DNA of 64,000 nt, taken from positions 1 through 64,000 of the forward strand of contig SVMM01000005.1 in NCBI GenBank assembly GCA_015067435.1, given 5' to 3'. Position 1 is the stretch's first letter. Every line of letters begins with the position of its first letter. The stretch comes from Oscillospiraceae bacterium. Lineage in GTDB: Bacteria; Bacillota; Clostridia; Oscillospirales; Oscillospiraceae. The position numbers and the translations under genes are program-made. The notes below the pieces were generated by a model, which was not told the origin of the DNA, did no database searches, and was given only the letters and a program-made list of their open reading frames with translations. Shown here piece after piece: positions 16,477 through 24,722 of the stretch.

Positions 16477-17511
16477 ATGAAAAGAAAAGTAGCTGTGTGT
16501 CTCGTTTTGAGCCTGATCCTCGCCCTGCTTTCCGGCTGCGGCGTCGCCAAGAGCGTTATGACGGTTTCTACACCCGCCGCCGGCGGCACGGAAGAAAAAG
16601 CCGGCAAGAAGATCGGCATCGTGCTTCTGGTCGAAAACGGCGCCTTTATGGACATGAAGTCCGGCATCCTGTCCGGTCTCGCCGCCGCGGGGTACACGGA
16701 GGACAACTGCACGTTCGACTACAAGTGCGCCTCCGGCGACACCACGACGCTCTCCACCATCTGCTCGTCCATGGACGACGGCAGCTACGACGCGGTCTTT
16801 GCCATCGCCACGCCGACGACCCAGCAGTTCGTCAATCTGGAAAGCGACACGCCCTGCTTCTTCTGCGCGGTGTCGAACCCGCTGGCGGCGGGCATCCTGA
16901 GCGATATGGCGAAGCCCGACCGCAACGCGACGGGCACGAGCAACGCGATCCCGGTCAGCGATATTTTCGAGCTTGCCGACGCGCTGACGCCCGGTATCGG
17001 CAAGTACGGCTTCATTTACTGCGCCAGCGAGGTCAACGCGGCGAGCACCGTGTCCGCCGGCGAGGAATACCTCAAGGGCAAGGGCATTGATTACGTCAGC
17101 AAGACCATCACCGACTCCTCGGAGATCGCCACCGTGACCGAGGCGCTGCTCGCGGACGGCTGCGACGCCATCTTCGTGCCGAACGACTCCGTGGTGCAGT
17201 CCGGCGTCAGCACGCTGGCGGAGTTGTGCCGCGAGCGGAAGATCCCCACCTATTGCAGCTCCGCGACCACGGTGCTGTCCGGCTGCCTCGCCACCGTCGC
17301 GATCGACGACAAGGGCATCGGCGAGAAGACGGCCGCCATGGCGGTGGAATACTTCAACGGCAAGGCGGTCGCGGACATCCCGAGCATCGTGGTCGGCGCC
17401 GACTACGTCAGCATCAACCGCGAGGCAATGGCGGCGCTGGGCCTGACGCTCGCCGACCAGAACAAGCTGACCGTCGGCGGCGCGGAATACGCCGTGCAGA
17501 TCCTCGGCTGA
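16477..17511 (+). CDS. trpX: TrpX-type ABC transporter substrate-binding lipoprotein
   Basis: 344 residues. A signal sequence ending in LLSGCG gives a lipobox with the modified cysteine near residue 19. The mature part is a PF04392-type periplasmic-binding fold (KIGIVLLVENGAFMDMKSGIL, VFAIATPTTQQF, CDAIFVPNDSVVQSG, VVGADYVSINREAMAALG). The frame extends upstream into the T-box terminator, but ATG 16477 lies 9 bases after AGGAGG; ATG 16468 abuts that site. The Trp-specific T-box just upstream makes L-tryptophan or a close derivative the likely ligand. Confidence 0.9.
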   Translation: MKRKVAVCLVLSLILALLSGCGVAKSVMTVSTPAAGGTEEKAGKKIGIVLLVENGAFMDMKSGILSGLAAAGYTEDNCTFDYKCASGDTTTLSTICSSMDDGSYDAVFAIATPTTQQFVNLESDTPCFFCAVSNPLAAGILSDMAKPDRNATGTSNAIPVSDIFELADALTPGIGKYGFIYCASEVNAASTVSAGEEYLKGKGIDYVSKTITDSSEIATVTEALLADGCDAIFVPNDSVVQSGVSTLAELCRERKIPTYCSSATTVLSGCLATVAIDDKGIGEKTAAMAVEYFNGKAVADIPSIVVGADYVSINREAMAALGLTLADQNKLTVGGAEYAVQILG

Positions 17512-17561
17512 ACCCAAGGGAAACAAACGAGGGAAACAAATCAAAGGAAAGAGGCTGACCC

Positions 17562-18476
17562 ATGCTCTACGTTACCGCCCTGCAGGAGGGATTTCTCTAC
17601 GGATTGCTGGCGCTGGGCATCTACATCTCGCTGCGCATCCTGAACATTCCGGATCTCACCACCGAAAGCAGCTTCGGCTTCGGCTCCGCCGTCGCGGCGG
17701 TCGCCACCGCCGCCGGGCACCCGTTCCTGTCGCTGCCGCTCGCGCTGCTCGCGGGGGCGCTAGCGGGCTCGGTCACGGCGCTGCTGCAAACCAAGCTGCA
17801 GGTGCACCCCGTGCTCGCCGGAATCATCACCATGTCCGGACTGTACAGCGTCAACCTGATGGTGCTGGGCAACGTGCCGAACCTGTCGCTCGGCAGGGAT
17901 ACGCTCTTTAAGCTCCTGTACGCGGCGTTCGGGCTCGAATCGTCCCAGCGCAAGCCGGCGGGCGCGCTGGCGGCGGCAATCATCTGCACGGCGGCGGTGC
18001 TGGCGCTGATCTGGTTCTTCAGCACGCACCTCGGCATGTGCATTCGCGCCACGGGCGACAATCCCGACATGGTCCGCGCCTCCTCCATCGACGACGAGCG
18101 CATGAAGATCGTGGGCCTGTGCCTCTCCAACGCGCTCGTGGCGCTCTCCGGCGCGCTCATCGCCCATTACAACGGCTATTCCGACATCCACTCCTCCAAC
18201 GGCACGCTGGTCTACGGCCTCGCGGCGGTCATCATCGGCGAGGCGGTGTTCGGCAAACGCGGCGTCGGCTTCGGGCTGGTATCCGCGGTGTTCGGCTCTC
18301 TTGCGTACAAGCTCATCGTCACCTTCGTGGTGGACATCAACGTCTTCGGCGACTACGGCGCGACGCTGATGAAGCTCATGTGCGCGGTGATCGTGGCGGT
18401 CACGCTGTCCGTCCCCGCCGTGCGCTCGATGCTCACCCGGCAGAAATCCAAAGCGGAGGCAAGACGCCATGCTTGA
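17562..18476 (+). CDS. trpY: TrpY-type ABC transporter permease
   Basis: 304 residues with about eight hydrophobic helices and the branched-chain-type permease (BPD_transp_2) fold. LALGIYISLRILNIPDLTTE at the N-terminus and IRATGDNPDMVRASSIDDE (the coupling EAA-like segment) are characteristic. Its 3' end overlaps the ATPase gene by 8 bases, indicating translational coupling. It is the membrane partner of the Trp-regulated binding protein. Confidence 0.92.
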   Translation: MLYVTALQEGFLYGLLALGIYISLRILNIPDLTTESSFGFGSAVAAVATAAGHPFLSLPLALLAGALAGSVTALLQTKLQVHPVLAGIITMSGLYSVNLMVLGNVPNLSLGRDTLFKLLYAAFGLESSQRKPAGALAAAIICTAAVLALIWFFSTHLGMCIRATGDNPDMVRASSIDDERMKIVGLCLSNALVALSGALIAHYNGYSDIHSSNGTLVYGLAAVIIGEAVFGKRGVGFGLVSAVFGSLAYKLIVTFVVDINVFGDYGATLMKLMCAVIVAVTLSVPAVRSMLTRQKSKAEARRHA

Positions 18477-19263
18477 ACTGAAAAACCTGCAAAAGACGTT
18501 TTTTCCGGGCACGCCGAACGAGCACGTCGTGCTCAGCGGCTTGGACCTGACCGTACGGGACGGCGAGTTCGTCACCATCATCGGCTCCAACGGCGCGGGG
18601 AAATCCACCCTGTTCAACGCCATCTGCGGCAACGTCGAGCTGGACGGCGGCTCCGTCACGCTGAACGGGCGGGATATCACGTTCACGTCGGAGAGCCGGC
18701 GGGCGCTGCACATCGGACGGGTGTTTCAGGACCCGATGAAGGGCACCGCCCCGTCCATGAGCATCGAGGAAAACCTTGCGCTCGCCTACAGCCGCCGGCG
18801 CAACCGCCCCTTCTCGCGGGCGATCAACCGCAAAGACCGCGCGTTCTTCCGCGACAGCCTCGCCCGCTACGGGCTGGGGCTGGAGGACCGGATGAAAACC
18901 AAGGTGGGGCTGCTCTCCGGCGGACAGCGGCAGGTGGTGACGCTGCTGATGTGCACGCTGGTCATGCCCGAGCTGCTGCTGCTCGACGAGCACACGGCGG
19001 CGCTCGACCCCGCCACCGCGGAGAAGATCATGGAGATCACCTGCCAGATCGTGTCCGAAAACAAGCTGACCACGCTCATGATCACCCACAACGTCAAGAG
19101 CGCGCTCACCACGGGGAGCCGCACCCTGATGCTGGACAACGGGACGATCGCCTTCGACATCTCCGGCGAGACGCGCGAGGGTATGAGCGTGGAGCAGCTG
19201 CTGCGGCTGTACACGGACAAGCGCTCGGACGCCTCCATCAGCGACAGGATGCTGTTCGGCTGA
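18469..19263 (+). CDS. trpZ: TrpZ-type ABC transporter ATP-binding protein
   Basis: 264 residues. Walker A is GSNGAGKST, the signature is LLSGGQRQ, Walker B is LLLLDEHTAALDP and the switch histidine is in LMITHNV. It overlaps the permease by 8 bases and completes a binding-protein, permease, ATPase set for uptake controlled by the Trp T-box. Confidence 0.93.
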   Translation: MLELKNLQKTFFPGTPNEHVVLSGLDLTVRDGEFVTIIGSNGAGKSTLFNAICGNVELDGGSVTLNGRDITFTSESRRALHIGRVFQDPMKGTAPSMSIEENLALAYSRRRNRPFSRAINRKDRAFFRDSLARYGLGLEDRMKTKVGLLSGGQRQVVTLLMCTLVMPELLLLDEHTAALDPATAEKIMEITCQIVSENKLTTLMITHNVKSALTTGSRTLMLDNGTIAFDISGETREGMSVEQLLRLYTDKRSDASISDRMLFG

Positions 19264-19275
19264 AAGGAAACGCAT

Positions 19276-20607
19276 ATGACAAAGCAAGTGGAACTGAAAT
19301 ACGGCAGGGGCACGGTCACGCTGGATCTCAGCGCCGCGGCGGACGTGGAGATCCTGCGCGAGAACGCCATGCCCGTTCTGGAGGACGTGGAGCAGGCGCT
19401 CCTCGACGGTCTGGAGCATCCCATCGGCTCCGCGCCGCTGCGGGAGCTGGTCGCCCCGGGCGACAGGCTGACCATCGTCCTCAGCGACCTCACGCGCTTT
19501 TGGATGCGGCAGGACATCCTCTGCGAGGCGCTCGTGCGCTATCTGGAGGGGCTGGGCGTGCGGGATGAGGACATTGTGGTGCTCATCGCGCTCGGCACGC
19601 ACAGAAAGCAGACGCCCGAGGAGCTGGAAAAGCTCGCGTCGTCCTATGTGTACCGGCGCTGCCGCGTCGTCAACCACGACTGCGACGCCGCCGATCTGGC
19701 CGACATCGGCACCACCGCCTCCGGCACCCGCGTGCTGGTCAACCCGCTTGCGGTGGGACGCAAGGTGCTGGTCATCAGCGGCACCGTGCATCACCTGATG
19801 GCGGGCTACGGCGGCGGGCGCAAGAGCGTCGTCCCCGGCATCGCCGGACGCGAGACCATCCGCAGCAACCACCGCCGCGCGCTCGATCCCGCGCGGCCGC
19901 AGACCGACAGCCGTGTCGGCAGCGGGCGCGTCTGCGTCAACCCCATCAACCGCGACATGGAGGAGGCCGCCGGGCTGCTCAAGCCCCTGTTCGGCGTCAG
20001 CGTGGTCGTGGACGCTCACAGCCGCCACAGCGGCATTTTCTGCGGGGACTTCACAAAGGCGTGGGAGGCGTCCTGCCGGTTCTGCCAGAAGAACTACGGC
20101 GTCCCCATCGACTACCTTGCGGATGTGGTGATCGCCTCGTGCAACGGCTATCCCAAGGACATCAACCTCTACCAGTCCGTCAAGACACTGCTCAACGGCG
20201 TCAACGCCATGAAGCCCGGCGGGACGTTCGTGTTTCTGGCGCAGTGTCCGGAGGGCGGCGGCGCGCCGGACTTCTTCGACTGGATCGAGCCGCTCGGCCG
20301 CGGGGAGCTGGACAGGGCGCTGCGCGAGAGCTTCACCATCGGCGGCTATATCTTCTACGCGAGCTGCGAGGCCATCGCCCGCGCAAAAGAGTACTACATG
20401 CTCACGGACATCGCGCCGGAGCAGGTGGAGAAGATGGGCCTGCGGGCGTACAGCGACCCCGACGAGCTGATGCGGCACGTCGATCTGGCGGGCAAGCGGG
20501 TGTATGTGATTCCCAACGGCGGGAGCCTTCTTCCGCAGCCGCGGGAGGAGTACGCCTCGCTCAACGCCGAGCTGGCGCAGCCGCGCGGACAGGCGGCAGG
20601 CGCGTGA
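19276..20607 (+). CDS. LarA-family nickel-pincer racemase/epimerase homologue
   Basis: 443 residues, normal for LarA. The known functional residues of lactate racemase are all in place with near-identical numbering: D71 and R74 (SDLTR), H109 (GTHR), H173 and the cofactor-binding K183 (HHLMAGYGGGRK), and H199 (IRSNH). Family members racemise or epimerise 2-hydroxyacids with a nickel pincer nucleotide. It starts 12 bases after the Trp transporter ATPase with AAAGGAAA upstream and is followed by the operon terminator, so it is the fourth gene of a tryptophan-controlled operon. Indole-3-lactate is an attractive but unproven substrate. Cofactor genes larB/C/E are not in this window. Confidence 0.88.
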   Translation: MTKQVELKYGRGTVTLDLSAAADVEILRENAMPVLEDVEQALLDGLEHPIGSAPLRELVAPGDRLTIVLSDLTRFWMRQDILCEALVRYLEGLGVRDEDIVVLIALGTHRKQTPEELEKLASSYVYRRCRVVNHDCDAADLADIGTTASGTRVLVNPLAVGRKVLVISGTVHHLMAGYGGGRKSVVPGIAGRETIRSNHRRALDPARPQTDSRVGSGRVCVNPINRDMEEAAGLLKPLFGVSVVVDAHSRHSGIFCGDFTKAWEASCRFCQKNYGVPIDYLADVVIASCNGYPKDINLYQSVKTLLNGVNAMKPGGTFVFLAQCPEGGGAPDFFDWIEPLGRGELDRALRESFTIGGYIFYASCEAIARAKEYYMLTDIAPEQVEKMGLRAYSDPDELMRHVDLAGKRVYVIPNGGSLLPQPREEYASLNAELAQPRGQAAGA

Positions 20608-20643
20608 CGCGGCGCGGAAAAAGCGCGGAGAATACGAAAGCAG

Positions 20644-20686
20644 CGGCGGGAAACGGCATTTTGCCTATTTTCCCGCCGTTTTTTTC
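20644..20686 (+). terminator. Terminator of the Trp operon
   Basis: CGGCGGGAAA (20644-20653) pairs with TTTCCCGCCG (20669-20678), with a nested small hairpin inside, followed by seven T. Confidence 0.88.
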
Positions 20687-20724
20687 GGCCCGACGGAGAA
20701 TTTCGCCCGTTTCGCAGAAAAAAC

Positions 20725-20753
20725 TTGCCATGATGCGCACTTGCGCGTATAAA
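20725..20753 (+). promoter_or_regulatory. Promoter of the DUF4157-Fic gene
   Basis: TTGCCA (20725-20730), 17-base spacer, TATAAA (20748-20753). The gene therefore has its own promoter after the preceding terminator. Confidence 0.7.
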
Positions 20754-20790
20754 TATAATATGAAGAACTATGCAAGGAAGGGCTTTTCTC

Positions 20791-22995
20791 ATGGAACAGA
20801 ACTATGACAGCCGCAAGACCCGCGACAGCGGATGCGCCGCAGACCAAGAGCATACTTCCGAGCAGCAGGGCGGAGGCTATGCCTCCAACTCCGCGTTGAC
20901 CGCTGCGCTGGGCGGAGAGACGCCGCCCGATCCCGGACTGGGCGGCCGGATGGCGGCGCGCATGGCGGCGACGTTCGGGCCGGCCTTCAGCGCGCTGGGC
21001 GGCGCGCCTGCCATGGCAGGCGCGGGCGTCGTGCAGATGAAGCCCATCAGCGAGCCGGATCGGGTCGCGCCCGTCGCCGGCTCCGAAGCGTCCATCCGCG
21101 GCGCGCTGGAGAAGAAGTCGTCCGTCAGCCTGGACGACGTGAGCGTGCACTACAACTCGCCGAAGCCCGCCGAGATCGGCGCGCTGGCCTATGCCAGGGG
21201 AACCGACGTCTTCATGGGGCCGGGGCAGGAGAAGTATCTCGGCCACGAGCTGACCCACGTCGTGCAGCAGAAGCAGGGGCTTGTGCGCAGCACCGGCTCC
21301 GTCGGCGGCATGCCGGTGAACGAGTCGCCGGCGCTGGAGGCGGCGGCGGATCACATGCAGGTCTCCGCCGCGCCTATGGCGGCCGCGGCGCCCGTGACCG
21401 GCGCGCAGGCGGTCGTGCAGGGCGTGTTCATTGGCGCCGATGGGAAGGAATTGAGCGAAAAGGATCTGGAGGGAGTGATCTCCCTGATGGAAAGCTCTCT
21501 GGACTCTCACAAAACTTATACCGAAGGGTTGGTTTCAAGCCCCAATACGAGCGAAAAAATGAAAAAGAACCACGCGATCCTGGCCAACGCTTACGGAAAG
21601 AGAAGAGCCGATCTCCGCAAACGGTATATGAAAATGGCAAAGGATAAAAAGCAGCATTCCATTACCGAGGAGATGAGCAAGGAGATCAACGCCGCCCAGA
21701 TGAGCGCCAGAAAAAAGAAGTTTTCGCTGCAAGACGCCGATCTCAAGATGACAAAGAATGTCGCGCAATACGGATCAACTGAATACGGTGAGCAGGAATG
21801 GCGGAAGTTACCCGGCCAATCCAACTATCGAAGGGGGGCCCAGCACACCTCGAAGGGCTATACCGATACGGAGAGCGGCTTTGCTCTTAAAACGGAAGCC
21901 ATGGAGGGCGTGCACGATATTGCCGATTATGACCCTGAGCTCGCGGATTACAGCGGTCTGCAGGGGGCACGCATGCAGAACTCAAGCACCTTCGATTTGG
22001 CAAGACAGGACTCCGCCGCGGAAGGTGCAAGCCAGAAAGACAAGGATAAGCTTGAAGCGAGGAAGAAACAGTTCGACGACGCCGCCTCGGTTGCGCAAAA
22101 CGGCGCCATCAGTCTGAGGAAAGCCAAGGACGACATCGGATTCAGCGATCTGTTCTCCATCATGTGCGGGATCAATCAGGCGGCGAGAGCGGGAGATGTA
22201 AAATACGCGGAGGATGCCGGCGGCGGCAAGATTCGCGGCAGGTATGCGGGAACAGGGCAAAGCATACAAGGCGTCGGCTCCGGACAGCTTCCCGAGGACG
22301 TTTACCGCACATTCTCCACGATCGCGGCGCAGATGAACAAGATCAAGCAAACGAAGGATCGGGACCTGCAAAAAACGCAGGCGATCCAACTCGCCTCCTT
22401 TGCCTATCAGATGACAGTTTCGGAGCATATTTTTGAAGACGGAAACGGCAGAAGCTGCCGCCTGCTTGCCGATACGATCCTCCAGACGTTCGGACTGCCG
22501 CCGCATTCTCCGATGGACGAAGAGATGAACATCTCCGGAACCATGGGGCAGAAATTTGATTTTGACAAAGGTGCCAATGTGTTCCTACAAGGCATTCAGG
22601 CAAGCGATCAGGCAATGAAGAAGGACGGCAAGGTTCCGCCTGCCGCATCTGCCGCACCCGCCGCGCCGCAGACGATGGGAGAAAAGACCTCGGATCAGAC
22701 CATGGCCTATCGAACCACCGCGGTGCCGGAGGTCTTTGACCCCAGCGTGGCCAGCGACGACGAAAAGCTTGCCCTGCTCTACAAGAAGATCAAGAATCCC
22801 AGCCCCGACGATTCGCCGGAGCAGATCAGCTATCGGAAGAAGATGTTTGCCGAGCTGCGCGCCCAGCAGATGAAGGAGCAGATGGAACAGCCGCCCTCCC
22901 AGCAGCAGTCCTCCACAGCGCAGTCCTCCGGACAGCAGGCCGCCCCCGCGCAGGACAAGTCCAAGAAGAAGTGGTGGCAGTTCTGGAAAAAATAA
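20791..22995 (+). CDS. DUF4157 (eCIS-core) protein with Fic AMP-transferase-like domain
   Basis: 734 residues from ATG 20791, 10 bases after AAGGAAG. Residues about 1-100 are a low-complexity leader. The DUF4157/eCIS_core domain follows, with ALAYARGTDVFMGPG and the zincin-like HELTH at residues 152-156 in GHELTHVVQQKQG. After a linker the middle (about 215-610) ends in a Fic core, H546-x-F-x-D-G-N-G-R-x-x-R557, complete for nucleotide transfer to target proteins. No S/TxxxEG/N inhibitory helix was found. The tail is Pro/Gln-rich and ends in basic-aromatic KSKKKWWQFWKK. No signal peptide. G+C drops in the Fic half (48% at 21541-21600 against 72% at 21001-21060), suggesting a separately acquired toxin module. 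Best read as effector cargo of an extracellular contractile injection system encoded elsewhere. No immunity gene adjoins it. Confidence 0.87.
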   Translation: MEQNYDSRKTRDSGCAADQEHTSEQQGGGYASNSALTAALGGETPPDPGLGGRMAARMAATFGPAFSALGGAPAMAGAGVVQMKPISEPDRVAPVAGSEASIRGALEKKSSVSLDDVSVHYNSPKPAEIGALAYARGTDVFMGPGQEKYLGHELTHVVQQKQGLVRSTGSVGGMPVNESPALEAAADHMQVSAAPMAAAAPVTGAQAVVQGVFIGADGKELSEKDLEGVISLMESSLDSHKTYTEGLVSSPNTSEKMKKNHAILANAYGKRRADLRKRYMKMAKDKKQHSITEEMSKEINAAQMSARKKKFSLQDADLKMTKNVAQYGSTEYGEQEWRKLPGQSNYRRGAQHTSKGYTDTESGFALKTEAMEGVHDIADYDPELADYSGLQGARMQNSSTFDLARQDSAAEGASQKDKDKLEARKKQFDDAASVAQNGAISLRKAKDDIGFSDLFSIMCGINQAARAGDVKYAEDAGGGKIRGRYAGTGQSIQGVGSGQLPEDVYRTFSTIAAQMNKIKQTKDRDLQKTQAIQLASFAYQMTVSEHIFEDGNGRSCRLLADTILQTFGLPPHSPMDEEMNISGTMGQKFDFDKGANVFLQGIQASDQAMKKDGKVPPAASAAPAAPQTMGEKTSDQTMAYRTTAVPEVFDPSVASDDEKLALLYKKIKNPSPDDSPEQISYRKKMFAELRAQQMKEQMEQPPSQQQSSTAQSSGQQAAPAQDKSKKKWWQFWKK

Positions 22996-23030
22996 CGACC
23001 GGACGCACGCATATTTCCCAATATGACAAA

Positions 23031-23065
23031 GGAACGTGCCGCAGATTCGTTCTGCGGCACGTTCC
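23031..23065. terminator. Hairpin between convergent genes
   Basis: A perfect 14-bp stem, 23031-23044 with 23052-23065. The T tract is better on the minus side (CCTTTGTC), so it probably ends the GntR gene and also follows the Fic gene. Confidence 0.7.
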
Positions 23066-23115
23066 CTGCGTTCAGCGTCGGAGAGCGTGCTTCGCACCGC
23101 CGTCCGGCCGCGTCG

Positions 23116-23772
23116 TCAGTCCAGCGGAAAAACGTCAAACTTGGCGTTTTTGGGGTTCCAGTGGACGTCGCGCACGTAGCGCTCCAGCTCGTCGGCCCCG
23201 CGCGCGCGGAACAGCCGGAGCATTTCATAGTGCTCGCGATTGGTCTCGCGGATGACCTCCCATTCGTTGCCGGGGTTTTCAAAGAGATAGTATTTGCGGA
23301 TGAAGCTCTTTTTCAGCCGCTGCAGCAGCGCCACCAGCTCGCTGTTTTCGCAGCGGTCGAGATAGACGTCGTGAAAGGCGATCTGGAGCTCGTAGTAGCG
23401 GTCGCCCTGCTCGGCCTCGATGGCGGCGTCCATCTCGCGCGCCAGCGTTTCCATCCGGGTGAGGTCGCTCTCCCGCATCCGATCCATGCACAGCGCGGCG
23501 GCGCGCCCGTCCAGCGTACCGATCACCTCGTACAGCTCCCGCACGCGCGTGATATCCAGCTCCTTCACGCGGAAGCCGCGGCGGGGCAGAAAATCCAGAT
23601 ATCCGTCCGAGGCGAGCTGAACCAGCGCCTCCCGGACGGGGGTGCGGCTGATCTTCAGCTCCTCGCACACCTGCAGCTCGTTGAGCTTGTCGCCGGAGTG
23701 CAGCGTGCCGGAGTTGATGCGGTCCGAAATATAGCGGTAAACATGATCCTTCAAAGACAGATAATCGGGCAT
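23116..23772 (-). CDS. GntR/FadR-subfamily (FCD) transcriptional regulator
   Basis: 218 residues. The winged helix is at about residues 8-72 (GDKLNELQVCEELKISRTPVREALVQLASDGYL). The all-helical FCD ligand domain follows, with metal/ligand-type residues spread over EAEQGDRYYELQIAFHDVYLDRCENSELV and REHYEMLRLF. AAGGAG lies before the ATG. It diverges from the truncated amidinohydrolase gene, whose promoter carries a long palindrome that is the likely operator. Confidence 0.93.
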   Translation of the reverse strand: MPDYLSLKDHVYRYISDRINSGTLHSGDKLNELQVCEELKISRTPVREALVQLASDGYLDFLPRRGFRVKELDITRVRELYEVIGTLDGRAAALCMDRMRESDLTRMETLAREMDAAIEAEQGDRYYELQIAFHDVYLDRCENSELVALLQRLKKSFIRKYYLFENPGNEWEVIRETNREHYEMLRLFRARGADELERYVRDVHWNPKNAKFDVFPLD

Positions 23773-23932
23773 GGGAAAGCTCCTTACCGTGAATCAGTAT
23801 TCAATATACAGTATACTCCTTTTTTGCAAAATCGCCATGCCTTTCTTTCAAAACGGGCCGCGAAAAGTGGACAAAATCCGCGGCGCAATTTTTCCGGTTT
23901 CGACAAAGATGCGGAAGAACGCAAAGTCCCTC

Positions 23933-23961
23933 TTGTCATGCGAAAAGAAGCCTGCTACACT
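23933..23961 (+). promoter_or_regulatory. Promoter of the truncated amidinohydrolase gene
   Basis: TTGTCA (23933-23938), 17-base spacer, TACACT (23956-23961). Confidence 0.8.
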
Positions 23962-23962
23962 G

Positions 23963-23999
23963 TCTCTGTAGATTGTATACAAAATACAATCTACAGAGA
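23963..23999. promoter_or_regulatory. Candidate GntR operator (15-bp perfect inverted repeat)
   Basis: TCTCTGTAGATTGTA (23963-23977) is the exact reverse complement of 23985-23999, around a 7-base centre. The smaller palindrome TTGTATACAA is at 23973-23982. It begins one base after the -10 box, over the transcription start, where a bound repressor would block initiation. Assignment to the adjacent GntR protein is inference from position. Confidence 0.7.
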
Positions 24000-24025
24000 G
24001 CTTGGCATTCGGGAGGGAGATCGAC

Positions 24026-24625
24026 ATGAATTACGGCTGCCAATCCATGACCGGCAAGGTGCGTTCGATCCTGCTCAAGCGCCCGCAGCAGGCGTTTATC
24101 AGCCAGCGGCATCTGGAGGAGAACTGGGAGGCGTTCCGCTATTTCAGCTGTCCGGATTACGAGACGGTGCTCCGGGAATACGACGCGTTTGAGACAATTA
24201 TTCGGGAGCATGTGGAGGACGTTCACTATCTTCCGCAGGACGAGCGGACGGGTCTTGACTCCATCTATACGCACGATCCCCTGAAGATCACGAAAAAAGG
24301 CGCGGTCTACTTCCCAATGGGCAAGGCGCTGCGCGGCGGCGAGCATCTGGCGACGCGGCAGTATCTGGAGAGCATCGGCATCCCGACGCTGGGCGTGATC
24401 CGGGCGCCGGGAAAGATGGAGGGCGGCGACGTCCTCTGGATCGACGAGAAGACGGTCGCCATCGGACGCGGTTACCGCACCAACGACGAGGGTATCCGGC
24501 AGTTCAGGGAGCTTACGCGGGACATCATCGACGAATATATCATCGTGCCTATGCCGCACGGCGAGGGCGAGGACTGCTGTTTGCACCTGATGAGCGTCAT
24601 CAGCTGCCTGTCCCTGCGCTTCTGA
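24026..24625 (+). pseudogene. Truncated dimethylarginine-dimethylaminohydrolase/amidinotransferase family gene
   Basis: 199 residues. The N-terminal and middle parts are well preserved (MTGKVRSILLKRP, DERTGLDSIYTHDP, GKMEGGDVLWIDEKTVAIGRGYRTN) up to the catalytic-histidine segment CCLHLMSVIS. The frame then ends in a few unrelated residues and TGA. Intact relatives continue about 85 residues further to the nucleophilic cysteine near the C-terminus; that part is absent, and no continuation is recognisable in the other frames. The moaE promoter begins about 20 bases later, so a deletion, not a point frameshift, is the likely cause. ATG 24026 follows GGGAGGGAG. Probably catalytically dead. Confidence 0.8.
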
Positions 24626-24645
24626 GAGACCCGCGCGCCTCGCCC

Positions 24646-24674
24646 TTGACAAGGCCGGCACGATGTGAGACGAT
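24646..24674 (+). promoter_or_regulatory. Putative moaE promoter
   Basis: TTGACA (24646-24651), 17-base spacer, weak -10 GACGAT (24669-24674), 49 bases before the start codon. Confidence 0.5.
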
Positions 24675-24722
24675 GGGCGCGAACAGGGCGCTGAAAGAAT
24701 CGTGTGACGGGAGGCTGCGGCA

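Noticed and set aside
21241-21261. HELTH as proof of an active metalloprotease
   Set aside because: HExxH is a feature of the DUF4157 delivery domain; activity cannot be assumed, and the Fic motif is the stronger functional signal.
24600-24700. A single-base frameshift in the amidinohydrolase gene
   Set aside because: I read the other two frames after 24600 and found no match to the missing C-terminal third; deletion fits better.
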